DNA of 64,000 bases from positions 81,554,576-81,618,575 of the forward strand of contig OY754329.1 in NCBI GenBank assembly GCA_963573305.1. The letters are read 5' to 3'. A program made the position numbers and the translations under genes. This DNA comes from Pyrrhosoma nymphula. Its lineage: Eukaryota > Arthropoda > Insecta > Odonata > Coenagrionidae. The notes under the pieces are model-generated. The model was given only the letters and a program-made list of their open reading frames with translations. It did no database searches and had not been told where the DNA came from. Within the stretch, counting starts at the first letter, position 1, and every line of letters begins with the position of its first letter. This document shows positions 46,960 to 59,170 of this stretch, piece by piece.

Positions 46960-49559
46960 ATGGCCCAGTATCAAGAGCTTGGGAACTGTAGTCTAGGAGA
47001 ACATAGTGGTACAGAGTGCCATAAAACTATCTACACTCAGTTAGTGAATCTCCTAAAATTTGAAGAATTAAGTGCATCAGAAAGACAAATGATTGAACTC
47101 AGGAGTGGCATAAATTCTGGACTTCTTTTGAGTATTTCTGAGCACCATAAAACCTACTTCTTAAAAAAATATAAAACGTATCAAATTACTTGCTATGATC
47201 CATTTAGATGTCATAGGAAAAAAATTAGTAAATCACTATGAACAGTAACACCAGCATTTTCATTCAAGATAAATAGCATACCAGAAATTGTTAAAGCAAT
47301 GCCGGGACAAAAAATATGTAATTCATGTAGAGAAAAAGTGGATAAAAACACACACAATATCGAAGATAACTGTGGCATTGAAGAGCTTATCCCAATTGCT
47401 GGCAGTGATGATAGTATTGTAGATTTGGACGAAGATTCATTGAAAGAAAAAGCATTGGAGGAAATAAATTCATCATTCAAGGATATTGGCATGTCTCCTT
47501 TAAAACTCCATGCAGTTGCATCCCACAGCAAATCAATGTATGCTAAAAGGAAACTGAAAGTTGCAACTTCTACTTTGAACAAAAAGGTTTGCAAAGTATT
47601 GGATAAAGATTTCATTCCAGAGCATGATTCAGAAGTTCTTGATAAAGCGAGTGATATGGATGTGCTAGTTGGGTTGCTAAAAGAAAAACTGGTTACAGCA
47701 GGCAGTCGGCGAGAGATAATTCAGCTACTAACACTAGCTCCGACTTCGTGGAGTAGGAAAAAAGTAGCCACCGAATTTAATGTTAGTGAATATGCAATTC
47801 GGCAAGCTAGGGAACTTCTGAGAGTGAAAGGCATCATAGCCATACCAGATCCAAGGAGGGGCAAAAACATAGAACAAACTACAGTGGACTTAGTTCACTC
47901 ATTTTACCAAAATGATGAGTATTCCCGCCTTATGCCGGGAATGAAAGATAAGGTGAGTGTGTCCAAAAATGTCCACATGCAAAAAAGGTTACTACTAAGT
48001 AACCTAAATGAGCTGTATGCAGCTTTTAAATTTGAATACCCACATGTAAAAATAGGGTTTTCAAAATTCTGTCTGTTGCGACCTAAATGGTGTGTGTTGG
48101 CAGGTTCCTCTGGAACCCATTCTGTATGTGTCTGTGCTATCCATCAGAATGTATCATTTCTTCTCCATGCATGCTCCATAGAGGAGACCTACAACGACCT
48201 ATTTGATTACTTAGTATGTTCCAAAGATAACAGGGATTGCATGCTACGGCACTGTTCAGAATGTATGTCTGACAAACGACTGAAGGAACATCTGAAAAGT
48301 AAATTTGAGGAATGGGACCCTGAAGATGAAGTGACATACAGTGCATGGGTGACAACAGATCGGACCCAACAAATTAGACTAACAGTGAATCTGGATGAAT
48401 ACATCAATAGTCTGGTGAACAATCTGGAAAAACTTCTCTCACATTCCTTCATAACCAAATCCCAGGCGAGATACCTGAAAGAACTAAAAAATAACCTACA
48501 GCCAGATGAAGCTATTGTTTTGCTGGATTTCAGTGAAAACTACCATTATGTGATACAAGATGAGGTTCAGGGTCATCACTGGAATCAGGATGGTTGTTCC
48601 CTACATCGTGGTAATTTATACTCGTGGACAGCCACTGATAGACCTCTGTGTGTCAAGTTTGTGTGTTTTTTCTGACGATCTAGAACATGATGTAGCTTTC
48701 GTATTCGAAACGCAAAAAATATGTAGTCACTCAGTTTTTAAAGGATAAGTTCCCTGAAGTAAAAAAAGTGCAATATTTCAGTGATGGTTGTGCTGGCCAG
48801 TATAAGAACTGTAAAAACTTTATAAACCTGTGCCATCATCACCTGGACTTTGACTTGCATGCTTCTTGGTCATTTTTTGCAACTAGTCATGGGAAATCTC
48901 CATGTGGAACAGTTAAGCAAATTCTTACTAGAGAAAGCCTTCAACGGGATCTGGGTAACACAATGACTTCCATTGAAAATGTGTATGTGTTCTGCAAGTA
49001 CAAAGTGGATAAAATTTCATTCTTTGTTTTAAAAAAAGAACAATTATCAATGATTCAGCAACAATTAGAAACTTGCTGGTGCCATGCAAAAACAATCCCA
49101 GGTACTTGTAGCTACCATTCTTTTATTCCAATTTCAAAAAACATTATTGCGACAAAAAAAATTAGCTTTGATACCACTTTCAGTTCTGTCCACAATTTCT
49201 TGGTAAAGCCAAGTTGGGAACTAATTATGACAAAAACTTGTACTAATTCTTTTGTGGCCTGCTTGTACGGCAATCACTGGTTTTTTGGGCTAGTTATGTC
49301 AAAGGATGTTGATCAATGTGATATAAAAGTGAAATTCTTGCATCCTTATGGGCCTGCAAGATCATTTTACTGGCCTGCAGAGAAAGAAGATATATGCCAT
49401 GTTCCTGTAAATAATGTGATTTGTAATGTGGAAACTCCAACCACAAAAGGCTCAGGACGAAAGTATTACTTCTTAGAGATGGACATTGAACGTGTGAACC
49501 AACGGCTGTTGGATTTAAAAGGAAAACTTGGAATTACCACTACTGGGAAAGAAATGTAG
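46960..49559 (+). pseudogene. unassigned DDE/D-type transposase, lightly damaged
   Basis: Three frames join into one protein of about 860 residues. The N terminus is MAQYQELGNC, with Cys pairs in CYDPFRCHRK and KICNSCREKV (zinc-binding type). The middle has an HTH-like block (SRKKVATEFNVSEYAIRQAR). C-terminal motifs are VLLDFSENYHYVIQDEVQG, then ISDDLEH-like FSDDLEHD, then VQYFSDGCAGQYKNCKNF and FFATSHGKSPC. The Asp residues in LDFSENY and YFSDG are the best candidates for a metal-binding catalytic core. Damage is light: a TGA at 47239 and two frameshifts near 48640-48712. Proteins with DFSENY plus FSDGxxxQYKN are widespread but uncharacterised in invertebrates; I cannot name the superfamily. 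The likely role is moving the flanking 880-bp termini. Confidence 0.75.
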
Positions 49560-50131
49560 CTCTAGTGTCAACTGAAATATTAGCTTTCTCAGAGAAAGGC
49601 CTCAGTGAAGACCTTGGATACTGTGCTATTTGAACACAAACTGATGCACAGACAGAATTGACTATATTGTGATTGTTGATTTATAAGTTGTGCAACATTA
49701 ATCTAGTAAAACACATTAGTGATGTTTTTGTCAATACAAAATGGAGAAAGTTAACTTGTATTGACATGCATCCTGTATTTTGATGGTTTCTGTAAAGCAA
49801 CCATCAAGTTATCCCCAGCAATGATGGGTAAGTGCTAAGAATTCCTTAAAATATTCTATTAAAAAATATATATATTTTTCTTATCGGGAGAGAAACAACC
49901 TGCACATAAAAAATGTTTTAATTTTTGCACTTATTATGTTCTAGATTCATGTCATAAACATTTGCTTAGACATAGAAAACAGTTAACACAAGCATTTCAT
50001 CACACTTGAAGGAAGACCCAACACTGACTACCAGAGTCGTGAAAAGACATTTTTTTTTACATAAAAATTTTTTTAACAACAAAGCAAGCAAAAAGCCATG
50101 AATTTTATTTTTACAGGTGGTGGGTCATACC

Positions 50132-53130
50132 TTAACCCATTACCGCCCAGAAAACTTTTTGCTTGCGATTTTTAATATTTTTTGGTATTTTACTCCTATG
50201 GACATAGTAAGTACTCATGCTAAATATTTCGGAGATATATCATACCGTTTCCGAGAAATGACCCGTAGCCATATGGCTACGCTGGGCGGTAGCGGGGTCA
50301 AAATCTTGCGTTCTGTGATTTCAACTTAGATGTTCGAGAAAATGGATTTATGTTCTATGCAAACATATTTTTTTATTTAGAAGTAATAAAAAACCATACG
50401 TTGTATAAAAAGTATTTAATTATTACAAATACCTGTATTATAACTTATTGAAAAAAACGTAATCTTTGAGGAAACATGTATTTTTGACAGCACTGTCCAA
50501 GTTTTGCCATAGGAGTGCCAGAATTATTTATTTGTATGAAAGTTTTTGAAGCATTGTATACAAAGTCCACGGAGACACTTTGAACATGACGTTCGCACTT
50601 GGCTGCTGCAGTACTCACCGGCACACCGCAACCTCCTGTTGTCTGGGTTCTGAACGACAAAGTGATCCACACAGTCAAAACGGAGAAGATTCCGTGCAGA
50701 ACTACCGACCGCCAAACTACGACCAGGTCCCCGACTTAGTGTTTTATACCGCACAAGATACGTCTGCACAATAGTACGAAGAAACTAAACAGTTTTAGAC
50801 TCATCTGTACCAGTTTTTCGGCTCAGTATCCAGGCGTTGTGAACGCTTGCTCCGAGCAGCCAAGAAAAGAATGGCCACCACCATTTTTTTGGCACGAATG
50901 CTGATTGAGTAGGTAGCAATATCTTGGTCCATTAGATCTGTTCCATTCCTTGGTTGTATTTTCTAATGAGATGTGGTTGCTTGACCTTTATTCTCCTTTT
51001 CAATATTCTGCAGTAACGAGGCACATCTATAACAGGTTCAACTCCATATGCAGTAGATGCCATGGTGACAACACTATTATCTTTCCAGCGTGCAATTAAT
51101 ACCTTGCTTTTTTCGTCGAAGCTGAAGTCATAAGATCCCCTATTTTCCTTCTTCATCTCTTTGACTGGACGGATCGAGCAGCTTCGAGGAATTTTATTCT
51201 GTCGTATTGTTCCAGTACTTCCATACCCTCTGCTTTTCAAATCGACCAGAAGTTTTACACCAATAAAATTGTCGAAAAAAAGTTGATATGGCAAATCCCG
51301 CTTTCCGTCTGGTAGATCATCGAGCATAACGAGTAAGGGCGCCGCCGCCTTCCCATAGAGGTCTTCATAGATTTCATTGCAGGCCGGACCCCTACCCTGG
51401 TAAGGCTCGAAGGAGACAAGGTATCCAGATTGTGTATTCAGGCACCAAATTTTATATCCAAAGCGTATGGGTTTTCCACGTATGAATTGCTTGCAGCTAT
51501 GGCGGCCAAAGTATTTTACCATACTCTCATCATAATCTAAGGTCTGCTCTGGAATGTATTGCGCCATGAAGCGTTGTTGGAGTTTCTTTATAAGTGGCCG
51601 AACCTTCCACAACTTGTCACCGTCCATCGGAGGGGGAGATGAATTGTCGGCACAGTGGAGAAATCTACATATTTCTAAAAATCGATTTCTTCTCATTGCA
51701 ACGCTAGCTAAGATATTATGCACGTCCGGAGCTTCCTCCCAGAATGTTATTTTTTCCGGAAGCTGTACGTACCCAGACAACAGTAGTATAGCAAGGAAAG
51801 CCTTCATTTCTTCTGTACTTTTGTTTGGGTTCGTTTCGTTGTTGAATACGGCGTACCTATTTGACTCAGTTGCCAGGAAATCTATTGCTTCCGAGACGCC
51901 ATCTTAGTGACTTAGTCAGACTTCTACATCAAAAAACAATTCAAACAAATCTACAGAGGATAAAGAGGACAAAGCAGTGTAATTTGGCTCTGGGAATATA
52001 CCATTATCATGTTGTGGAAGATCCTTCTTCTCCCATTTAAATGCAATTACGCTTCCTTTAGCTTCTTTTGGTGTATTTTTTCCAATAACCCTTTTCTTTA
52101 GTGCAGGTTCCTCTCCTTATGAGAGAGAGATTTTTTTCCCTTATCGTTTGGTTTCGGGTTCACAATTAGAGGACTCGGAGTCCACACCGTCCGAAATGTG
52201 GTCTTGGTCATCTCCCTCATCTTCTTCAGTAGATTGCGCAAACTGGAACGATGCGCAAGCCCTTAGTTGACGGCCGGAGAGATTATCAGCTAATCCGCCA
52301 GTATCTTCATCGCCGGAGTCTTCGTCAGAAACGGTATTTATTTCTGTGGGTTCGATGTAAACGCCTTGTATATCACAAGATTCAGCATCATCCTCCAAAA
52401 TGTCTAAAATATCTCGCACTGTCAGATTCCTGCGGAAAGAAAAGAATTAAGTAGAAGTTACGATAGGTATTCACAAAGCTATTAATTTTTATTCACGCTA
52501 AAATTCAATGAAAACTGAGCAAGAATCGAACTAAAAATTTTCAATGACAGGTAGGTAAGTCAAATATCGTTGATGTTGTCTCAAACCAGAGAGCTAATTA
52601 TAATCCATAGAAAAACACTTACATTTTATATTTAAATACGCGACCAACAGTAGAAAACGTTTAAAATACAGTAACCCCAAATAAAAAAATGAATTTGCCG
52701 TCTTGTGTAAAATGACCCCATATCCGCCCAGCGTAGCCATATGGCTACGGCGACATGCAGTCTACTATCAAAGTCGTATGATCTCATAATTTCACAAACC
52801 AAAGTAGTCACATGACAACTCTATTCCTAATAAGTAAGGAAAATATATTTTACCTTCATGACAAAAGAATACACAGCAAAAAGATACAAACATACCTGCA
52901 GCGAACATCCATTTTGCTCCTCTGAAACGCACACCTCTCTTTCCGCTCGTAGATAACCGCACCGACTGGCTTCCGAAGCAATCAAACACATGGAATAGGC
53001 GAGCGTGATCTTAAACAACAATGTGTATAAAGTTTCACTGCGATTATGTAAGTGACTCTTCCGAAACAGCGTCTTACGCTCCGGGCGGCAGGGTGTAGCC
53101 ATATGGCTACGGTGGGCGGTAATGGGTTAA
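50132..53130 (-). mobile_element. 3.0-kb piggyBac-like element
   Basis: TTAA at 50132-50135 and 53127-53130. Ends are TTAACCCATTACCGCCCA and TGGGCGGTAATGGGTTAA, perfect over 18 bp. The palindrome CGTAGCCATATGGCTACG occurs at 50264-50281, 52732-52749 and (one mismatch) 53094-53111, each next to GGGCGG or CCGCCC. The transposase is on the minus strand. It lies inside the right arm of the long-TIR element. Confidence 0.92.
50445..52912 (-). pseudogene. piggyBac transposase (PGBD3-like), broken, with intron
   Basis: A possible first exon MDVRC (52912-52896) ends AG|GTATGT and joins in frame to TTTCCGCAG|G at 52429, giving NLTVRDILDILEDDAES. An acidic region follows, then EEMKAFLAILLLSGYVQLPE and the core. 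First catalytic Asp is in TLDYDESMVKYFGRH, second in YQLFFDNFIGVKL, third in GTDLMDQDIATY. The Cys-rich tail reads RLRCAGEYCSSQVRTSC and CSKCLRGLCIQC. Breaks: stop at 52141 and stops near 51905-51930, a 1-bp loss before GTDLMDQ, a frameshift in the A-run at ~50873 and an in-frame TAG near 50797. Otherwise long frames are intact, suggesting a fairly young copy. Confidence 0.88.
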
Positions 53131-53590
53131 GGAATATTATAAAAAATAATTCAGCTTGATTCACATATTGCCTCAGGTCAAAATTTGATGTTTTATAGAA
53201 CCATGTTTTTGATGCAAAATTTTCATAAATCTTATGAAACATGTGAGTTTAGAGAATTTTCAATATCCCTTAGGATATTTTTCAATTAGTATTTGGAATC
53301 CTCATGACTTCTATAGTAAACCTGCAAATTTTCATAAGAATTGGATGAAAAGTATGGCTGAGACAAATTATTTCCCTCTGGAGGTACAAGTGCCTCTGGA
53401 GACTGCATTCATTGAAAAACTGCAGTTTCACCCAAACTTCAAATGGTCGTAAAAAAAACCAGTAGAGATAGCCAAGAAATATTTTACACTGTTTCATTCC
53501 TACATGGAAGGATGAAAATTGCCAAGTTTCATCAAAATCCGAGTCGGTGGGTGTCATGCCTGGATGAACTGACAAGGAATTCTCCTTGGG

Positions 53591-54102
53591 TCAGGTATCA
53601 TTTAATAATACTAATTTTGTAATAATACGTTACTTATGTTCAAATTTTGATGCACTTTGAATATTTAATTTATCATTTAAGTTATACGTCGTTAGGTAAG
53701 AACTTGCGATCGCGACTTACAGCTATCAGTACCCACGAGTAAATAGTTCTCGCAAATCACCGCTAGATGTCAGCGCTGTAGAACGCATATGTGGGAATTT
53801 CAAATTAACTCGAGTAAAGTTCTAAAATTGACATTCATCAGCTACAAAATATTATTGAAAGTTTTTCAAACAGTACGTTTTCTTCAAAAAAGGCATTTCC
53901 TAGTCTTTGTACTGAAATATACTGGGTCAATTGGTAATTCGTTTTGAAATTAATTAGTTAGAATGCATCCGTGGCATTCCCATGTTAAAATGGCCTCTTT
54001 CAACACAAAGTCGACTAGCACTAAACATATCCCCTGCGCTAATTAATGCATATGCTTAAAATACTCCGTGGGCTGAATTAATTCACTTATTCCCCTTATT
54101 AT
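53591..54102. other. RIF1 intron, no gene seen
   Basis: AT-rich; should contain the 3' continuation of the interrupted Tigger relic, but I see no recognisable coding there. Confidence 0.4.
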
Positions 54103-55189
54103 GATACCGTATAAACGCGTGTAAGAGGCGCACCCCTCTTTTTATGCGTCGAAGTTGAAGAAAAGATTTTGAGTTTTTTTTTCTTCTATTGCGAGGTTTT
54201 GCGGGCCTAACTGCGAACTTTCGGCCATTTTCAAAGACTTCTGCTTGCGATATTCTCTTATTATTTACGCGGCTTTTTTCATAGGCATATATAGACCCCG
54301 GAGGTAAGTATTCACTTGGATCTGAGGTTTCCGCGGCGTTTCTCCATATTGGTAACGACTTTCGGGCGTTCCTCTACAAGACAACGCGGAGGAACGCCCG
54401 CGTGCCCGAACGCCGCGTCACCCTTTATGCCACTATTTACCGAGTGCAAATGACTCATGCACAGAGAAAAGACAACTGGTTTTCCCCCGGAGGTAATGCT
54501 TGTAGTAGACTCCCTCGCACGCCTTACGGATAGCCCTCTGACTGGGCAACAGCGCGCGCCTCTCCCTTTCTCTTCCGTGCATGCTCCTGGCAGTTGAACA
54601 CGCTCTTTTTCCAAAAATAAATGTTAATCGATATTGATTAACCAACGAATTCCTTTAATATTTTATAAGTGGAGTCATGATGATGAACTCGAGAGCTTGA
54701 AGAAAGTCTAAACGGCGGTTTTCAGGGATGCGCGGAACGGAAAATAACGGATCCGTGCATTTGCATCTATAACTAAAATACTAATGCATTAAATAATATG
54801 AAACTTCGTATAGCTGTTAGGAAAGATCTTTGCTACAATATTTGTAAAGAAAATTTCGATATCTTGATCCGTGTTGTTATTACGAAGCCGTAAATGCGAT
54901 GCATCCGTCCGGTACCCGGGAAAATGCGCTAAAATTTGTTTTTAAGCACACACTGAAATCGATATAAACGGTAAAATGTTTTGTACACCATCAATAAACG
55001 CAGACATAAACAAGCTTAAATTTGATGTACTTCATTTTAAAATCGATTGAGCCATCTCTGAGATATTAGCCTTCAAACTCGGGTGACAGAATTTTGCAAC
55101 GGACAGATTCGTGTAAGAGGCGCACCCTCATTTTCGGCTGCGATTTCTGGGAAAAAAGGTGCGCCTCTTACACGAGTTTATACGGTATC
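54103..55189. mobile_element. element with GATACCGTATAAAC ends
   Basis: Perfect terminal inverted repeat GATACCGTATAAAC / GTTTATACGGTATC, continued inward by CGTGTAAGAGGCGCACC on both sides. The left 200 bp match 11740-11960 in reverse, so this is the same family as the pogo-like element at 4837-11964. No transposase; non-autonomous. Confidence 0.82.
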
Positions 55190-56879
55190 TACCAACTTGA
55201 AGCTACAAGAAATTAATTCAGTGGAAGCAGCGAAGTTCACACCATTATGAATTTGTAGAAAAATATTTACCAGTTTTTAAAGTTTCTATTAATTTTTGTT
55301 AAGGAGAGCATAAAAAATATGCCACTATGTATAAGAAGTGTAGGTTTCTAATTCCCTTTTGTTCTATTAAACATTTAACTGAATAAGTATTTTATTGAAA
55401 TATTACCTCCCTTTTCATCCCATTTATCTTTATGAAGTGTGCTACTGAAACTGGATTAGGATTGTTGAGGTTTCGATTGCTTGTAAGATAACCTCCAATT
55501 TACAAACTCTCTGATTTACAAAGCTCATATTTTTGGGTCCCTTCAACTTCGTAAAATGGAGGTTCTACTGTACATCATTTGGCTGATCTCAGATTCTTCA
55601 CAATGAGAGTAACACATTGTGATCATGAATTTAAATTCTTACTCGCCAACTTAAATCATTTGCATAGCGTAACTACGAGGTGATAGTTATTTACGATCCT
55701 TTATGTCATTAAGTTTATGATATTAAGGCATTTTTTAAGAATGCTTTTACTAATGACGACCAAAAATAGTTTTAAAACGCTGCCCAAGATCACAAAAGTT
55801 AGGGCGGGAAAATAACTATTTTTTGCGATTTCTGTAAAAGTTCGATGTAACGAAACTCAATATGAAGTGCCAATTTTTCGGTCCCGCGGACTTTGTATTA
55901 TCGAGTTTCTACCGTAGTAGGTACGTAGCCAGCTGCTTCTGTGACGTAGTTTTAAATCTGGGACACAATAAATTCAGTGCATGAAATGGTACTGTCAACG
56001 TTAATAATACAATATCACAGATTTTTGATTGAACTTTCCACACATTTAACATATATGTGAACACTCGTATGAGTACTTTTCTGATTAAATTACATGGTAA
56101 TTTACCAGCAACAATCACTGGTACGTATTTTGAGACACGAGAAACAAGATATATCTCTGTATTCCATCGTTGGAGATGATTCGATAAGCAGTAAATTATT
56201 ACCTTTACGTACTCATTAACGTTAAGGCAGGTTATAATATGTGACGCATACTTATTATGTAGGTATTGTAAATTAATAACACAGCACGAAACCTATGGAA
56301 GTAAAATATTCTTCATCACTGATCTAAGTAATTTAACCAATAGAACCGGATTAAATTTGAAGAATGTTAGTAATACCCCTTTGCATACATTTAAAAAAAT
56401 CCAATAATTATAATTAAATATGCCATTTTTTCAACCTTTTAAAAATCTATCGACTCAACTCGAGCTTTATTATAATGCTCGAGCCGAGTCACTTCCTTAA
56501 ACTACTCTAATTTCGACCTGCTCGCACATCCCTAAGGGGAACCTATTAGTTGTTGTTAATATGCCAAGAAAATATTTGACCAGATATTGTAAAACAGGGA
56601 CTAAGTGAAGCTTTTAAACTGGCATGAGGCAACATTTCTCATTTCATAGTTTGTTTTTTTGAGGTTTGGGTCAAATATTCAATTTGCTAGGTACCCACCT
56701 ATTGCTGACGCTTAGATTTAATTGGAAATCATCATCAGATCATTAACATTATAAAGGAATAAATCATATTGAAGTCCTCTTCCAAAAAATTTGCTCACAG
56801 TCAAGCATTTAATTGATACCTGAAGTGCAAAAAACTTACGTAGGTATAATATTCTTTGAATCAAAATCAAACATAACCA
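55190..56879. other. RIF1 intron, transposon scraps only
   Basis: Contains two Tigger-type ends: TCGTAAAATGGAGGTTCTAC followed by TGTA (~55549-55573), and TTTTCGGTCCCGCGGAC...TTTCTACCGTAGTA (~55873-55919). No coding region recognised. Confidence 0.45.
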
Positions 56880-57078
56880 GCTTGTGAAATTTTCTCGGGA
56901 GTTCCACCGGGTTAAATTTTTAATCAGTACCGACGTTACAATGTGCGACTCATCCATCGTCATCAGGGTAGGCTTTTCTTAAACTCACCCTGATGATGAT
57001 GATGGATGAGTCGTCCGTTGAAACCTCAGTGCTGATTAAAAATTTAATCAGGTGGAATTCATGAGAAAATTTCACAAA
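56880..57078. repeat. long hairpin with hammerhead-like boxes (Penelope-like)
   Basis: Two ~93-bp arms, imperfect reverse complements, meet near 56975-56985 (shared words CTCATCCATC / GATGGATGAG, AATTTTTAATCAG / CTGATTAAAAATT, TTTCTC...CCACC). On the plus strand 56990-57024 reads CTGATGA, a weak ATGGA/TCCGT stem, then GAAAC. On the minus strand of the left arm the same place reads CTGATGA...GTAAC then GTCGGT. These are the conserved boxes of hammerhead ribozymes found in Penelope-like elements, here in inverted arrangement. Confidence 0.5.
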
Positions 57079-57504
57079 TATCATTCGCTGGGAAAGAATA
57101 GAATCCTATCAAACAAAATCTGTTAAAAAACTAAACATATCAAAACAGATTTTATTTCATTCATGTCTGGTTTTGATTCAAAGAACATAATTTGTACGTT
57201 TTTTCATGCTTCAGGTTTCGAGAAAGTGCTGGAATAGGATAGTGTTGTTAGTAGGTGGACTTTAAAGTGATTTTTTCCCTTTATAATACCAATGATTAAC
57301 ATTTACATCAAAATGACAGCAATATGTTTGTAGCGAATTGAACATTTGACCAAATCCTCGAAAAAACTAACTACACAACTTAATTAAAATTGTGTACGAA
57401 AAACATATATTTCTTATATCATTAGTAATATTTCACATAATCTTGACCCACACTCATTCCACCAGTCTCAGCAAATTTTAAAATGAATGGTAAAGTAGCC
57501 TCAC

Positions 57505-59040
57505 CTCATATTGCATTTGACGGTCCGTCCTTCATACTGAATGAACGCCACTTCCTCCGGGAAAATGTCCGACACACGAGGCAAATTAACGGAACACTTC
57601 TTCACGGGTCCCTTGCGTGGAATACTTGGCGAATCCATAGGATCTTGTGAGCTATCCACCAAATCTTCAGAATTAGAAAAGACATAAATTTCATCAGTCT
57701 TCTTCATTACTTCCACAGTATCTGAAACATCATCACCGTCGGAATCCAAAACAACAACAGGTATATTTTTTGACATACCATCCAGTGTTACCGGCTTTGA
57801 AGGTGACTTCACCGGAGACTTATCCTCATTTTCTCGCTTGGTCACTATCACCCACTTGTCAAGACTAGGAGAATTTCCAATGGACTTAGACTTTGGGGAA
57901 ACTGGAAATGCTCTTGACTTGAAAGAGACTGAAGGTGATTTACTATTTGGAGAGTCAAAGGAAACACAGGGGGTATCATCAGCAGGTGTACATCTGTCAG
58001 AATCCACTGCATTGCTACGAAGGCTAGAGAACTCCACGTTCGATATTTTCCGCGGAGATGACATTTTCACATTGGTCAGGCCCACTTTGTGTACTACTTC
58101 ACAGCCAGTGGCATTGCTGGCAGAATCAGTTACATTAGCAGACTTAGGTAAAGCTTTTGATACTTGGTTTTCACTGACAGAAGAACTCACAATACCATCT
58201 TCTACGCCTAATCTATCTGTATCTGTGACCGGTTGATCACCAGAGTTGGAAACCGATAAACTAGAAGCATCTGCAGTAGATATTTTTGAGATAACTCTTG
58301 GAGAATCAGCAGCACCAATATCTTTAGCACTTGAATCAGAAGTTTTGGACACTGAAGCAACTTTGACAGTATCTTTCGGTACATTGTCCACGTTGTCCTT
58401 TCTCAACACAAGTTTTTTAGTATCTCCAGCCGTATTGCATACTTCTGCAGCAGAAACTGACCCCAAGTCATTTCCCACACCTTGAAGATTTGGCTGGCCA
58501 GTTAGCATTTCACTATTACCCGTTTCATCTATGGGTAATAGCTCTGCATGGCCCAAAACTCGATCCATTTTCTCAGGATCAGAAGGGGTAATTGGGGAAC
58601 TTTTTTCCAGAACCTTATCATCACCTATTGGTTTAGCTGACTCAATAACTATCAGTGGTAAGACTGCATTTCTCATTCCCATGGACTGTTTCCTCTTTCT
58701 ACCTCTCCTTCGGGGAGCTGGAACAATTTTAGATGTATCATTCATTCCACAGCTGTTGGTTGCCTGAGGTTCCAAGTCACCATTCTCAGCATCCAATTGA
58801 ACAGTCTTTGTCACTTTGTTTGGTTCTGAAACAGGGCTTGATCTAGAAGAACTTCTTTTCTGGGGGGAATTTGATGTCTCCGAAGAGGGCAGCTTAAATG
58901 TCAAAACCTTTTCAGATTCTGACTCTCCTTTAACTTTTCCAAAACCTGTTTCCGCCTGCAATGTTTGTGAAAAAGGAGGATTGGCATCTTCTTCTGTCAA
59001 AGCTGATGATACAGATTTTAACACAGGTACAGCTTGGCTC
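57505..59040 (-). CDS. RIF1: RIF1 exon B (long disordered region)
   Basis: 1,536 nt between TTATCTATAG and AG|GTGAGG. It continues exon A as ESQAVPVLKSVSSALTEED and holds a Ser/Thr/Asp-rich region. A basic cluster PAPRRRGRKRKQS looks like an AT-hook or nuclear signal. A dense set of SP sites follows (SPSVSFKSRAFPVSPKSKS, GNSPSLDKW, KSPVKSPSKP), and acidic runs such as VLDSDGDDVSD. It ends RVSDIFPEEVAFIQYEGRTV. Vertebrate RIF1 has a similarly long, poorly conserved, phosphorylated middle in one large exon. Identity rests on exon A and the C-terminal exons plus phase. The residues upstream of 59040 in the same frame are intronic. Confidence 0.88.
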
Positions 59041-59170
59041 CTATAGATAAGGAAATAATAGAAGTCACAAATGCATTGAGTACACAGCCAATATAAACAG
59101 CAAAAGGAAAATATCATGAATCCATTGTTTACACATGAAACCACAGCAGAAAACTTAATTAGATACTCAC

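Larger units (their letters stand above)
45554..53583 (+). mobile_element. 8-kb DNA transposon with ~880-bp inverted termini
   Basis: The left arm (about 45554-46440) and right arm (49705-50131 plus 53131-53583) are reverse complements over roughly 880 bp, starting at ATTCCTTGTCAGTTCATCC. CCTTGGG occurs on both outer sides (45547-45553 and 53584-53590), a possible 7-bp target duplication, though the first few terminal bases of the two arms differ. Between the arms lies a plus-strand transposase-like gene (46960-49559). A 3.0-kb piggyBac element interrupts the right arm at a TTAA; the matching TTAA in the left arm (46012-46015) is empty. I cannot assign a superfamily. Confidence 0.85.

Noticed and set aside
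57838..59046. Plus-strand open frames opposite RIF1 exon B
   Set aside because: Shadows of the Ser-rich coding sequence; no independent signals.
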